From: CBDUXZ01 sp965371325 [NCBI: uncultured bacterium]
Lineage (GTDB): Bacteria; JAUYMQ01
Length of the DNA: 5,603 nucleotides
Assembly: GCA_965371325.1 (NCBI GenBank)
Contig: CBDUXZ010000154.1
Span: 1-5,603 of the forward strand
Direction: 5' to 3'
Part shown: in pieces, positions 1 to 5,603 of the stretch
How the letters are laid out: every line of letters begins with the position of its first letter
Numbering within the stretch: the first letter of the stretch is position 1
Program-made: the position numbers and the translations under genes
The notes under the pieces: generated by a model
The model's database searches: none
Seen by the model: the letters and a program-made list of their open reading frames with translations, nothing else
Told to the model about the DNA's origin: nothing

Positions 1-2
1 CC

Positions 3-950
3 CCGGCCATGATCCTCTGGATGGCCCTCGTGGTGGCGCTTCTCGCGACGGCGGTGGAACTTGCCACGCCCGCGGGCCTCGACAACCTGACCATTGCGTT
101 TGTTGCGGCTTTCTCCACCTATTTCATGCTCCACGCGGGGTTCGTCGAGAACGCCGTCCTCGGCATCGGCGTTTTGCTGAGCCTCTTCGTCGCTGTGGCT
201 GGTTACCGGTCCAGGGCGCTCGATCTTTCAGGATGCGCGGCCGCCTTCATCCTCGGCACGGTCATCTTCGGTGTGGGGGGATGGCGGTGGACGCTCCCCA
301 TTCTCGTCTTCTTTATCTCTTCGACCCTGGTGGGGCGGCTGGGACGTGACCGGCGGGCTGGTATCGAGAACGTTGTCGCCAAGGAGGGCGCGCGCGACGT
401 TTACCAGTCGATGGCGAACGGCGGGGTGGCGATGGCGATCATCCTGCTCTGGTACTTCACCGCAGACCCACGGCTCTACTACGTTTTTCTCGGGACGCTT
501 GCGGCCGTAACCGCCGACACGTGGTCGAGCGATATAGGCGTACTTTCCAAAAGGCCGCCCGTCTCGATGACTACCGGAAAGCCGGTTCCCCGCGGACTCT
601 CAGGCGGGGTCACGCGGCTTGGTTTTGTCGCGGGGGTGATCGGATCGCTGCTCGTTGTTTCTACAGGGCTCTTCCTCGACCCCCACCTTTCGATCGGCAA
701 CGATCTATTTTTTGTCATTCTCGCGGCGGGTTTCATCGGCACCGTCAGCGACAGCTTCCTCGGGGCTACGGTGCAGGGGATCTTCCGCTGTCCTTCTTGC
801 GAGAACCTCACCGAACGCCGTATTCACTGCGGCGAGCACGAGACCGTGCTCCATTCCGGGTCGCGTTACGTCAACAATGATCTGGTGAACGTGATGTGCG
901 GATTCTCGGGCGGGCTCTTCGTCTACGTGGCGCTCGCGCTCGTCCAGTAA
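3..950 (+). CDS. C-terminal part of a polyprenol kinase-DUF92 (VTE5/VTE6-like) fusion membrane protein, 5' partial
   Basis: The frame is open to the left edge, and the first Met (position 9) is probably internal. Residues are counted from that Met. Residues 1-42 are hydrophobic and carry E17...G23-L-D25-N26-L-T, which resembles the closing motif of CTP-dependent dolichol/phytol kinases (SEC59, VTE5). From about residue 46 to 313 the protein is a full DUF92 domain: KEGARD plus ANGG (125-139), TADTWSSDIG (168-177), TTGKPVPRG (188-196), SGG (198-200) and the C-terminal NND-VN (289-294). C261-x2-C264 and H273-C274 could form a metal site. About eight to ten membrane segments are apparent. In plants the DUF92 protein VTE6 is a phytyl-phosphate kinase acting after VTE5 phytol kinase, so I infer prenol to prenyl-diphosphate salvage in the membrane. 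The natural substrate is unknown. The gene ends 114 bases before a convergent gene. The DUF92 call is strong; the fusion is likely but rests on a short remnant. Confidence 0.85.
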   Translation, partial: PAMILWMALVVALLATAVELATPAGLDNLTIAFVAAFSTYFMLHAGFVENAVLGIGVLLSLFVAVAGYRSRALDLSGCAAAFILGTVIFGVGGWRWTLPILVFFISSTLVGRLGRDRRAGIENVVAKEGARDVYQSMANGGVAMAIILLWYFTADPRLYYVFLGTLAAVTADTWSSDIGVLSKRPPVSMTTGKPVPRGLSGGVTRLGFVAGVIGSLLVVSTGLFLDPHLSIGNDLFFVILAAGFIGTVSDSFLGATVQGIFRCPSCENLTERRIHCGEHETVLHSGSRYVNNDLVNVMCGFSGGLFVYVALALVQ

Positions 951-982
951 CCTCGCCGCGACCGATGTCGTACGTTCAGCGA

Positions 983-1029
983 GCCCAGCCGTTTAGTGGC
1001 CCAATTTACAACTCCGCTAACGTCTGGGC
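983..1029. repeat. Imperfect inverted repeat between two convergent genes
   Basis: An 11-base left arm (983-993, GCCCAGCCGTT) is matched by a right arm (1019-1029, AACGTCTGGGC) with one mismatch, leaving a 25-base loop. It lies in the 114-base gap between the stop codons of the DUF92 gene and the cation exporter, where a bidirectional terminator would be expected. Neither strand has a T-run after the stem, so a classical intrinsic terminator is not supported. Chance or a factor-assisted transcript end are the alternatives. Confidence 0.3.
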
Positions 1030-1064
1030 AGCCGATGCATCCCCGTACTTATGAACTGGACCAC

Positions 1065-1991
1065 TTAGGACTTCCACTGAATGTTCGCGTGATCGGCGTA
1101 GCTGTCCGATTCGACCTGAATGGTCGTGTGATCGATGTCGAAGCCGCGCTTCAGGATCTGCTTCGCCTCGACCAGGTTTCTACCGGCATCCTTGAACCAG
1201 TCGTCGCCCACGATGAGATGGACGGAGAGGGCGGGCATGCCGCTCGTGATGCTCCAGACGTGCAGATGGTGGACACCCAGAACGTCCGGGATGGCCTGAA
1301 GGGTCTTCGTGATCTCCGTCGGATCAATGTGGTGAGGCGTGGCTTCCAGCAGAATGTCGACCGACTCACGCAGAATATGAAATGCGCCGAAAAGAATAAC
1401 GACGCCGATGAGACAGCTAACCAACGGGTCGGCGGCGGTCCATCCCGTGTAACGAATGATGACGGCGCTCGCGATGACGCCCACCGACGTGAAGGCGTCG
1501 CTCATGATGTGCATGGCCGCAGCGCGGAGGTTCAGGCTTTCTGTCGAACGGGAAACAACGGCGTAGGAGACGATGTTCACGAGCAGGCCGATCGTGGCCA
1601 CAACGATCACTATCCCGCTCTCGATTTCACGGGGCGAGAGAAACCGCTGGTAGGCGTTATAGAAGATGAAGCCGCAAACTCCGATCAGAAGAACGGCATT
1701 CAGAAGCGCGGAGAGAATCTCGAGTCGATACCAACCGTAGCTGCGGCGCTGGCCGCCCGGCAGTACGGCAAAGGTGAGGGCCAGATATGCGAGGAGGAGG
1801 GCGGAGAGATCGGTGAACATGTGGGCGGCGTCGGAGAGCAACGCCAGGCTGCCGCTCTTGAGGCCTCCCGCGATCTCCATGAGCATGATCACGCCCGACA
1901 GGCCCATGGCGAAAACGAGCCTGCGGCGCTCGGTCGCGCGGCTTTGCTCATCGCGCCGGTGCTTCGCTTCGTCTTTGAGTTGTTCGGTCAA
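1065..1991 (-). CDS. CDF-family divalent cation exporter, CzcD/ZitB-like
   Basis: This is a complete 308-residue cation diffusion facilitator, which exports Zn2+ (possibly also Co2+ or Cd2+) from the cytoplasm in exchange for protons. A charged cytosolic N-tail (1-24) precedes six membrane helices at about 26-45, 47-75, 93-112, 125-148, 154-181 and 187-206. The transport site is seen as H57-x3-D61 in helix 2 and H161-x3-D165 in helix 5, the HD-HD arrangement typical of zinc-selective members. The SGSLALLSDAAHM signature (46-58) is intact. The C-terminal dimerisation domain (about 207-295) carries HHLHVWSITSG (241-251). There is no His-rich loop between helices 4 and 5, unlike some relatives. 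The start is TTG at 1991, chosen because a perfect AAGGAGG lies just upstream; the first in-frame ATG (Met29, 1907) would remove the N-tail. The gene is transcribed alone, divergent from the UbiB-type kinase gene. Family certain, metal inferred. Confidence 0.95.
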   Translation of the reverse strand: MTEQLKDEAKHRRDEQSRATERRRLVFAMGLSGVIMLMEIAGGLKSGSLALLSDAAHMFTDLSALLLAYLALTFAVLPGGQRRSYGWYRLEILSALLNAVLLIGVCGFIFYNAYQRFLSPREIESGIVIVVATIGLLVNIVSYAVVSRSTESLNLRAAAMHIMSDAFTSVGVIASAVIIRYTGWTAADPLVSCLIGVVILFGAFHILRESVDILLEATPHHIDPTEITKTLQAIPDVLGVHHLHVWSITSGMPALSVHLIVGDDWFKDAGRNLVEAKQILKRGFDIDHTTIQVESDSYADHANIQWKS

Positions 1992-1994
1992 GGG

Positions 1995-2001
1995 CCTCCT
2001 T
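1995..2001 (-). promoter_or_regulatory. Shine-Dalgarno site for the cation exporter, unusually close to a TTG start
   Basis: On the minus strand AAGGAGG is followed by only CCC before the TTG codon at 1991-1989. The seven-base match to the 16S anti-Shine-Dalgarno is perfect, but a 3-base gap is shorter than the usual 5-9. No in-frame ATG or GTG lies close enough downstream to be a better-spaced start, so this site decides in favour of TTG. Confidence 0.7.
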
Positions 2002-2068
2002 CCGGGGGTATAATTCCGATCACCGTCTACAGGCCGCCCGGTTCGTCCCTGGCGGCGCGGACCGGGAG

Positions 2069-2081
2069 CGCTATTCTAGCG
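2069..2081 (-). promoter_or_regulatory. Candidate -10 element with overlapping dyad, possible promoter/operator of the cation exporter
   Basis: The minus strand reads TAGAAT at 2078-2073, five of six matches to the sigma70 -10 consensus, about 80 bases upstream of the exporter start. It sits inside a 13-base dyad, CGCTA-TTC-TAGCG (2069-2081). The hexamer 17 bases upstream (TGGTAA) is a poor -35. A metal-responsive repressor or activator binding a dyad over the -10 would fit the gene's job, but this is inference from a short motif. Confidence 0.25.
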
Positions 2082-2111
2082 ACGCGGCACCGTTGTTACC
2101 ACAGCCCTGGG

Positions 2112-2137
2112 CGCGAGGCCCGGCCCCGCGGCGGGGC
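2112..2137. repeat. GC-rich overlapping hairpins in the divergent region
   Basis: Two alternative foldbacks share bases. CGCGAGGCC (2112-2120) can pair with GGCCCCGCG (2122-2130) with one mismatch, or GCCCC (2123-2127) can pair with GGGGC (2133-2137) around a five-base loop. The longer 2123-2137 segment is a perfect odd palindrome. It lies about 80 bases upstream of the UbiB-type kinase start, probably in its leader, with no T-run, so it is not a terminator. GC richness alone could produce it. Confidence 0.3.
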
Positions 2138-2206
2138 GTGAAACAGGTTTTCGAGGGGAGCGTCCCGGATATTGCAGGGTCCCGCCCCGTGTGACAACAG
2201 CAGGTT

Positions 2207-2211
2207 GGGAG
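2207..2211 (+). promoter_or_regulatory. Ribosome binding site that decides the start of the UbiB-type kinase
   Basis: GGGAG lies six bases before ATG at 2218. An in-frame GTG at 2191 would add nine residues (VTTAGWECF) that do not look like the family N-terminus and lacks an equally good site, so ATG 2218 is preferred. Confidence 0.65.
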
Positions 2212-2217
2212 TGTTTC

Positions 2218-3927
2218 ATGCGCCTGTCCCGGTTTACACGAATTCCCCGCACCCTGCGTAACATCGCGAGGGGGCGGGAAATCATCGCGATCATCGCCCG
2301 CTTCGGATTTGACGATCTACTCGATCGTACGGGCCTGGCCCCGCGCTACGCCAGACTCCGGCGTATTTTCCGTCGGGGCTCCCCTGACGACACGGCGGGC
2401 CGGTGCTCCACCGAAGCGCGAATCCGGATGTCGCTGGAAACCCTTGGTCCCGCGTTCATCAAGTTCGGCCAGCTCCTCGCCTCGCGCCCCGATCTCCTCC
2501 CTGATTCTCTGATCAGCGAGCTACGAAAACTCCAGGACAAGGTGCCCCCCTTCCCGCTGGAACAGGTGGAGCGCGTGATCTCGGAAGAGCTCGGTAAGCC
2601 TGTCGCAGCCATCTTCGCCGAGTTTGACCCGCAGCCCCTCGGTGCCGCGTCGATTGCGCAGGTGCACCGCGCCCGGTTGGCCACCGGGGAACAGGTGGTC
2701 GTCAAGGTACAGCGGCCCGATATCCGGGGTGTTTTGCGAAATGATCTCGATATTCTTCATACCCTGGCCGCGCTCATCGAGGAGCGCATCCCCGAATCGC
2801 AGCAGTACCGGCCCGTCGGGCTGGTCGAGGAGTTCGAGAAATCGATCCTGCGGGAGATCGATTTCACAAGGGAGCTCTACTACCTCCAGCGCTTCGCCAG
2901 GCTCCTGGCCGACGACGAGACCGTCCATGTTCCGGAGGCCTTCGATGAGTACTCGACCTCCCGCGTTATCACGATGGAGTGGATCGACGGCATCAAGGTG
3001 GATCGGCTGGGGGAGATCGATCGTGCCGGGATCAACCGCAGGGCGATCGCCGAGAACGGAACGCGGCTTGTGCTCAGACAGGTGTTCGAGTTCGGGGCCT
3101 TCCATGCCGACCCTCATCCCGGAAACTTCTTCGTTCTTCGCGACGGGCGGATTTGTCTCGTTGACTACGGGATGGTGGGGACGGTGGATCCGGATCGGGT
3201 AGATGAGCTCCTCACCTTCATGGTCGCCGTTCTCACCAACGACATGAACCGCATGGCGCGCCTCTTCGGCGACATGGGACTCATTGACGAGCACGTGGAC
3301 GTCCGCGGCCTGAAAGCGCAGACGGGGGAGTTTGTGGCGCGCTATACCGATCTCCCGCTAAACCGCCTCGACTTCGGTCGGTACATCGCGGAGCTCTTCG
3401 AGATCATCCACCGGTTCCACGTCCGTCTCCCCTCCGACATTCTGCTCATGGCGAAGACGGTCGCCACGATGGAATCGGTCGCCCAGACCATTTCCCCTGA
3501 CTTCGATCCGTTCTCCGTCATGCGCCCTTATCTGGTGAGTCTCTATGTCCGGCGTATCACGGATCCCGAATATCTCGTCAAGAGCGCCGCGGGCATGGTC
3601 GAGGACTACCGCCGTGTGGTGAAGATGCTCCCGGGGGCTATCGAGGAGATAACGGGAAAGATTCGCCGTGGTGAACTTCGCATGATTCTCGATCTCCCGG
3701 ACGTGCGGGCCGATTCCGCGGCACGCGCCGGCGCTGCGAACCGCATCGCCGCGGCCGTGGTCATCGGTGCGGATATCCTCGTTTCGGCTCTTTTTCTCAT
3801 CTTTCCCGCCGGCCCGGAGATTCTGGGGGTTCACCTGTCGGTCATTGCCGGGGGTGCGGGGCTCGCGCTCGCGGGCATGGCCACGCTCGTTCTCGCCGGC
3901 GCCATGTGGCGAAGCGGTCGGGATTGA
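2218..3927 (+). CDS. ubiB: UbiB/AarF (ABC1/ADCK)-family atypical protein kinase-like ATPase
   Basis: The protein has 569 residues from ATG 2218, close to the roughly 500-560 usual for the family. The family-specific K82-F-G-Q85 motif falls in KFGQLLASRPDLLP. The Ala-rich loop that replaces the usual Gly-rich loop is PLGAASIAQVH (140-150). The nucleotide-binding Lys is K163 (VVKVQRP), the ExD motif is E213-I-D215, the catalytic loop HADPHPGN spans 296-303 with D298 and N303, and the metal-binding DYG is 316-318. Two hydrophobic helices at about 509-529 and 540-562 anchor the C-terminus in the membrane, as in UbiB. Family members have ATPase rather than ordinary kinase activity and support ubiquinone or other prenyl-lipid biosynthesis and distribution. 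All key residues are present, so it should be active. It is divergent from the cation exporter, with a separate otsA downstream. The symbol is a family-level label: whether the cell makes ubiquinone is not shown here, and aarF would serve equally well. Confidence 0.95.
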   Translation: MRLSRFTRIPRTLRNIARGREIIAIIARFGFDDLLDRTGLAPRYARLRRIFRRGSPDDTAGRCSTEARIRMSLETLGPAFIKFGQLLASRPDLLPDSLISELRKLQDKVPPFPLEQVERVISEELGKPVAAIFAEFDPQPLGAASIAQVHRARLATGEQVVVKVQRPDIRGVLRNDLDILHTLAALIEERIPESQQYRPVGLVEEFEKSILREIDFTRELYYLQRFARLLADDETVHVPEAFDEYSTSRVITMEWIDGIKVDRLGEIDRAGINRRAIAENGTRLVLRQVFEFGAFHADPHPGNFFVLRDGRICLVDYGMVGTVDPDRVDELLTFMVAVLTNDMNRMARLFGDMGLIDEHVDVRGLKAQTGEFVARYTDLPLNRLDFGRYIAELFEIIHRFHVRLPSDILLMAKTVATMESVAQTISPDFDPFSVMRPYLVSLYVRRITDPEYLVKSAAGMVEDYRRVVKMLPGAIEEITGKIRRGELRMILDLPDVRADSAARAGAANRIAAAVVIGADILVSALFLIFPAGPEILGVHLSVIAGGAGLALAGMATLVLAGAMWRSGRD

Positions 3928-3942
3928 GCGGCTTCCACCGTC

Positions 3943-3971
3943 TTGTCGCGCGGGCCTGCCTCTGATACAAA
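3943..3971 (+). promoter_or_regulatory. Candidate sigma70-type promoter for otsA
   Basis: TTGTCG (3943-3948) and TACAAA (3966-3971) are 17 bases apart, each matching four of six consensus bases, and TGA just before the -10 provides the extended -10 TGn. Transcription would start near 3978, giving a leader of about 220 bases that includes the direct repeat and both hairpins. Nothing else in the spacer scored better by eye. Confidence 0.4.
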
Positions 3972-4023
3972 TAGGGTAGTGGCTTCGGATACCTTGGCCG
4001 GTTGCACGCTGAAGGCTAGAGGT

Positions 4024-4045
4024 TTTCGGGGGTCCTTTCGGGGGT
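4024..4045 (+). repeat. Tandem 10-bp direct repeat upstream of otsA
   Basis: TTTCGGGGGT occurs at 4024-4033 and again at 4036-4045, separated by CC, a period of 12 bases or about one helical turn. Both copies are exact. The site is downstream of the candidate promoter and 154 bases before the otsA start. It could bind a regulator to the same face of the helix, or be a leftover of a short slippage duplication. Confidence 0.55.
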
Positions 4046-4184
4046 GAGCGGTCGCATCGCGGCGCCATGTCTTTCCATGCTGTTCCGGCACCGGGTCGTT
4101 TTCTTCTCGCTGGATCTTTCCTCTACTTCTGTCGTCCCTGGTACGACAACCGGCGCCGCCACACCCGGTCCCCCGGGGTGTGCG

Positions 4185-4191
4185 AAAGGGA
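4185..4191 (+). promoter_or_regulatory. Ribosome binding site of otsA
   Basis: AAAGGGA lies seven bases before the ATG at 4199. A second ATG at 4192 is out of frame, so this site supports the 4199 start, which places the conserved SNR motif at residues 15-17 as expected. Confidence 0.65.
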
Positions 4192-4198
4192 ATGATTC

Positions 4199-5603
4199 AT
4201 GGCGGGCAGGTCGCGGAAAACCGGGCGCATCATCGTCGTCTCGAACCGGGGGCCTTTCCGCTTCAGGAAAATCACCGAGGGCTTTCGCTCGGACCGCACG
4301 ATCGGCGGGCTCGTCTCGGCGCTGGATCCGTTGCTTCGCCGGACGGGCGGCACCTGGGTGGCGTGGGACGACGAATTCCGGAAGGGGGATGTTCTCGGAA
4401 GCCGCGTGAAGGTTCCCCTGCAGCAGCCCGAGTACGTCTTCAAGCGGCTGCAGCTCTCGGAGCGGGACGTCAAATTATTCTACCAGGGCTTCTCGAACCG
4501 CGCCCTGTGGCCCCTCAGCCACTACTTCCTCGATCGTTGCGAGTTCGACATCGATCAGTTCGAGCATTACCGCACGGTCAATGAGCTCTTTGCCGATGCG
4601 GCGAATGAGGAGGCGAAAGAGGGCGACACGATCTTTGTTCAGGATTACCATCTCTCCCTGGTTCCCTCGAAGTTGCGACGCCTGGGCACCAAAGCGCGTA
4701 TAGCGTTCTTCTGGCACATCCCGTTCCCGCCCTGGGACGTATTCCGGATTCTTCCGTGGCGCGAGCGCATCATGGGGGGATTGCTCGATGCGGATCTTAT
4801 CGGTTTTCATACCAGGTCCTACGTGAGACACTTCGCCACGAGCGCGGCGAAACTGTTCGGCGCGAAGTGGGACGAGTCGGCAGAGACTCTGTATGTGGGG
4901 GATCGCAGCATCCGCGTGCGCGCCTGCCCGCTCGGGATCGAGTTCGAAGAGTACGAGCGGCTGGCCCTCTTGCCGGAGACCCAGAAGCGGGCGTCGGTTA
5001 TACGCAGGAAGCTTGCCACGCCGATCATCATCCTGGGCGCCGATCGTGTGGATTACTCCAAAGGCATCCTTGAAAGGATGGCGGGCATCCAGCGTTTCCT
5101 CGAGCTCTATCCCCAGTACCGTGGCGAGATCTCCTTCGTGCAAATCGCGGTTCCGAGCAGAACGGAAGTACCGGAATACCGGACGATCATGCGCGCCATT
5201 GACGAGACCGTCGGCCGGATCAATGGTCGGTTCTCCGAGGAGGGTTGGACCCCGATTCATTACTACAGCCGCGCATTCCCCCGCGAGCGGCTGGCCGCTT
5301 ATTACCTATCGGCCGACATCGCTCTCTTGACGCCCCTTCGCGACGGGCTGAATCTCATTGCCAAGGAGTACGTTGCCTGCAAGCCGGAGGGTAACGGTAC
5401 GCTCATTCTGAGTGAGTTCGCGGGAGCGGCGGAAGAAATGGAAAATGCGCTCATCGTGAATCCCTACAATGTGGATGAGGTGGCGGAGAAGCTCAGGATT
5501 GCGGCAGAAATGTCGTCGGAGGAGCGCAGGCGTCGCATGGGCCTTTTGCGGGAGCACGTCTCCGCGCACGACATCAACTGGTGGCGTGACGAGTTCCTCG
5601 GAG
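4199..5603 (+). CDS. otsA: Trehalose-6-phosphate synthase (GT20 family), 3' partial
   Basis: The enzyme transfers glucose from UDP-glucose (or another NDP-glucose) to glucose-6-phosphate, giving trehalose-6-phosphate, the first step of OtsA-OtsB trehalose synthesis in the cytoplasm. The frame reads open for 468 codons to the right edge. By comparison with E. coli OtsA, the glucose-6-phosphate contacts are R17 (SNRGPF), Y95 and W104 (FYQGFSNRALWP) and R321. D149 (VQDYHL) and H173 (FWHIPFP) line the active site. R283 and K288 (GADRVDYSKG) contact the donor phosphates, and D382 and E390 (TPLRDGLNLIAKE) the donor sugar. The N-terminal donor/acceptor loop GG is at 36-37. The cut falls in INWWRDEFL, which aligns near the end of the roughly 474-residue E. 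coli enzyme, so the catalytic domain is essentially complete. Whether a short tail or a fused OtsB phosphatase follows is unseen. Glucosylglycerol-phosphate synthase is a related GT20 alternative, but the glucose-6-phosphate-binding residues favour OtsA. Confidence 0.95.
   Translation, partial: MAGRSRKTGRIIVVSNRGPFRFRKITEGFRSDRTIGGLVSALDPLLRRTGGTWVAWDDEFRKGDVLGSRVKVPLQQPEYVFKRLQLSERDVKLFYQGFSNRALWPLSHYFLDRCEFDIDQFEHYRTVNELFADAANEEAKEGDTIFVQDYHLSLVPSKLRRLGTKARIAFFWHIPFPPWDVFRILPWRERIMGGLLDADLIGFHTRSYVRHFATSAAKLFGAKWDESAETLYVGDRSIRVRACPLGIEFEEYERLALLPETQKRASVIRRKLATPIIILGADRVDYSKGILERMAGIQRFLELYPQYRGEISFVQIAVPSRTEVPEYRTIMRAIDETVGRINGRFSEEGWTPIHYYSRAFPRERLAAYYLSADIALLTPLRDGLNLIAKEYVACKPEGNGTLILSEFAGAAEEMENALIVNPYNVDEVAEKLRIAAEMSSEERRRRMGLLREHVSAHDINWWRDEFLG

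Larger units (their letters stand above)
3928..4198 (+). other. 271-base intergenic leader region upstream of otsA
   Basis: No believable gene was found here; open frames through it run into otsA out of frame and have unlikely protein sequences. It contains a candidate extended -10 promoter (3943-3971), a tandem direct repeat (4024-4045), a pyrimidine-rich stretch (about 4099-4135), a 6-bp hairpin TGTCGT/ACGACA (4130-4135 with 4143-4148) and a second, ACACCC/GGGTGT (4161-4166 with 4176-4181), that ends four bases before the AAAGGGA ribosome binding site. No T-tailed terminator follows the upstream kinase gene, so some read-through from it is possible. Confidence 0.6.

Noticed and set aside
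2009-2014. Perfect TATAAT on the + strand as a promoter for the UbiB-type kinase
   Set aside because: No acceptable -35 lies 15-19 bases upstream, and the site is about 200 bases from the start codon, next to the exporter's Shine-Dalgarno. Treated as coincidence.
996-2141. Long + strand open frame of 381 codons opposite the cation exporter
   Set aside because: It is the antisense shadow of a clearly recognisable CDF gene in GC-rich DNA. Its protein is polar, low in hydrophobic pattern and resembles no family, and it runs through the divergent promoter region.
2521-3294. Minus-strand open frame of 257 codons inside the UbiB-type kinase gene
   Set aside because: The opposite strand encodes all kinase motifs in order. 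The antisense product has no recognisable domain and no ribosome binding site case.
4044-4409. Possible small gene starting in the otsA leader (GTG 4044)
   Set aside because: It overlaps more than 200 bases of otsA in another frame, is rich in Ser, Gly and Arg, and lacks a good ribosome binding site.
4475-5260. Minus-strand open frame of 261 codons inside otsA
   Set aside because: It lies wholly opposite conserved GT20 coding sequence and shows no family resemblance; it is a codon-bias shadow.
1-5603. Mobile element, CRISPR array, tRNA or phage signals
   Set aside because: No transposase or integrase motifs, regular spaced repeats, tRNA-like cloverleaf or terminal inverted repeats were seen. 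Base composition looks even across the window.

Overview
The window is GC-rich and densely coding, with four protein genes and short spacers, which looks like ordinary bacterial chromosome. No rRNA, tRNA, transposase, phage gene or CRISPR array is visible. The mix of a UbiB/AarF-type kinase, a CzcD-type cation exporter, trehalose-6-phosphate synthase and a polyprenol-kinase/DUF92 fusion suggests a free-living bacterium, probably Gram-negative, of a high-GC lineage. The genus or phylum cannot be fixed from this sequence alone.

Layout from left to right. (1) Positions 3-950, + strand: the 3' part of a membrane protein. A short remnant of a CTP-dependent polyprenol (dolichol/phytol) kinase domain runs straight into a complete DUF92 domain, the family of plant VTE6 phytyl-phosphate kinase. 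The gene begins before the window. (2) Positions 1065-1991, - strand: a complete CDF cation exporter, convergent with gene 1. (3) Positions 1992-2217: a divergent promoter region with several small dyads. (4) Positions 2218-3924 plus stop: a complete UbiB/AarF-family atypical kinase with two C-terminal membrane helices. (5) Positions 3928-4198: a 271-base spacer holding a plausible extended -10 promoter, a tandem 10-bp direct repeat and small hairpins. (6) Position 4199 to the right edge, + strand: a GT20 trehalose-6-phosphate synthase (OtsA) with the full catalytic set, cut by the window edge just where the GT20 domain normally finishes.

The four genes do not form one operon. Genes 1 and 2 converge, genes 2 and 3 diverge, and otsA has its own spacer with a candidate promoter. 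A loose theme is membrane and isoprenoid-lipid maintenance (the prenol-kinase fusion and UbiB) together with stress protection (metal efflux and trehalose). The most interesting item is the left-edge fusion, which would join the two successive kinase steps that turn a free prenol such as phytol into a prenyl diphosphate. I found no convincing sign of a wholly new system; the non-coding dyads and repeats are modest leads.
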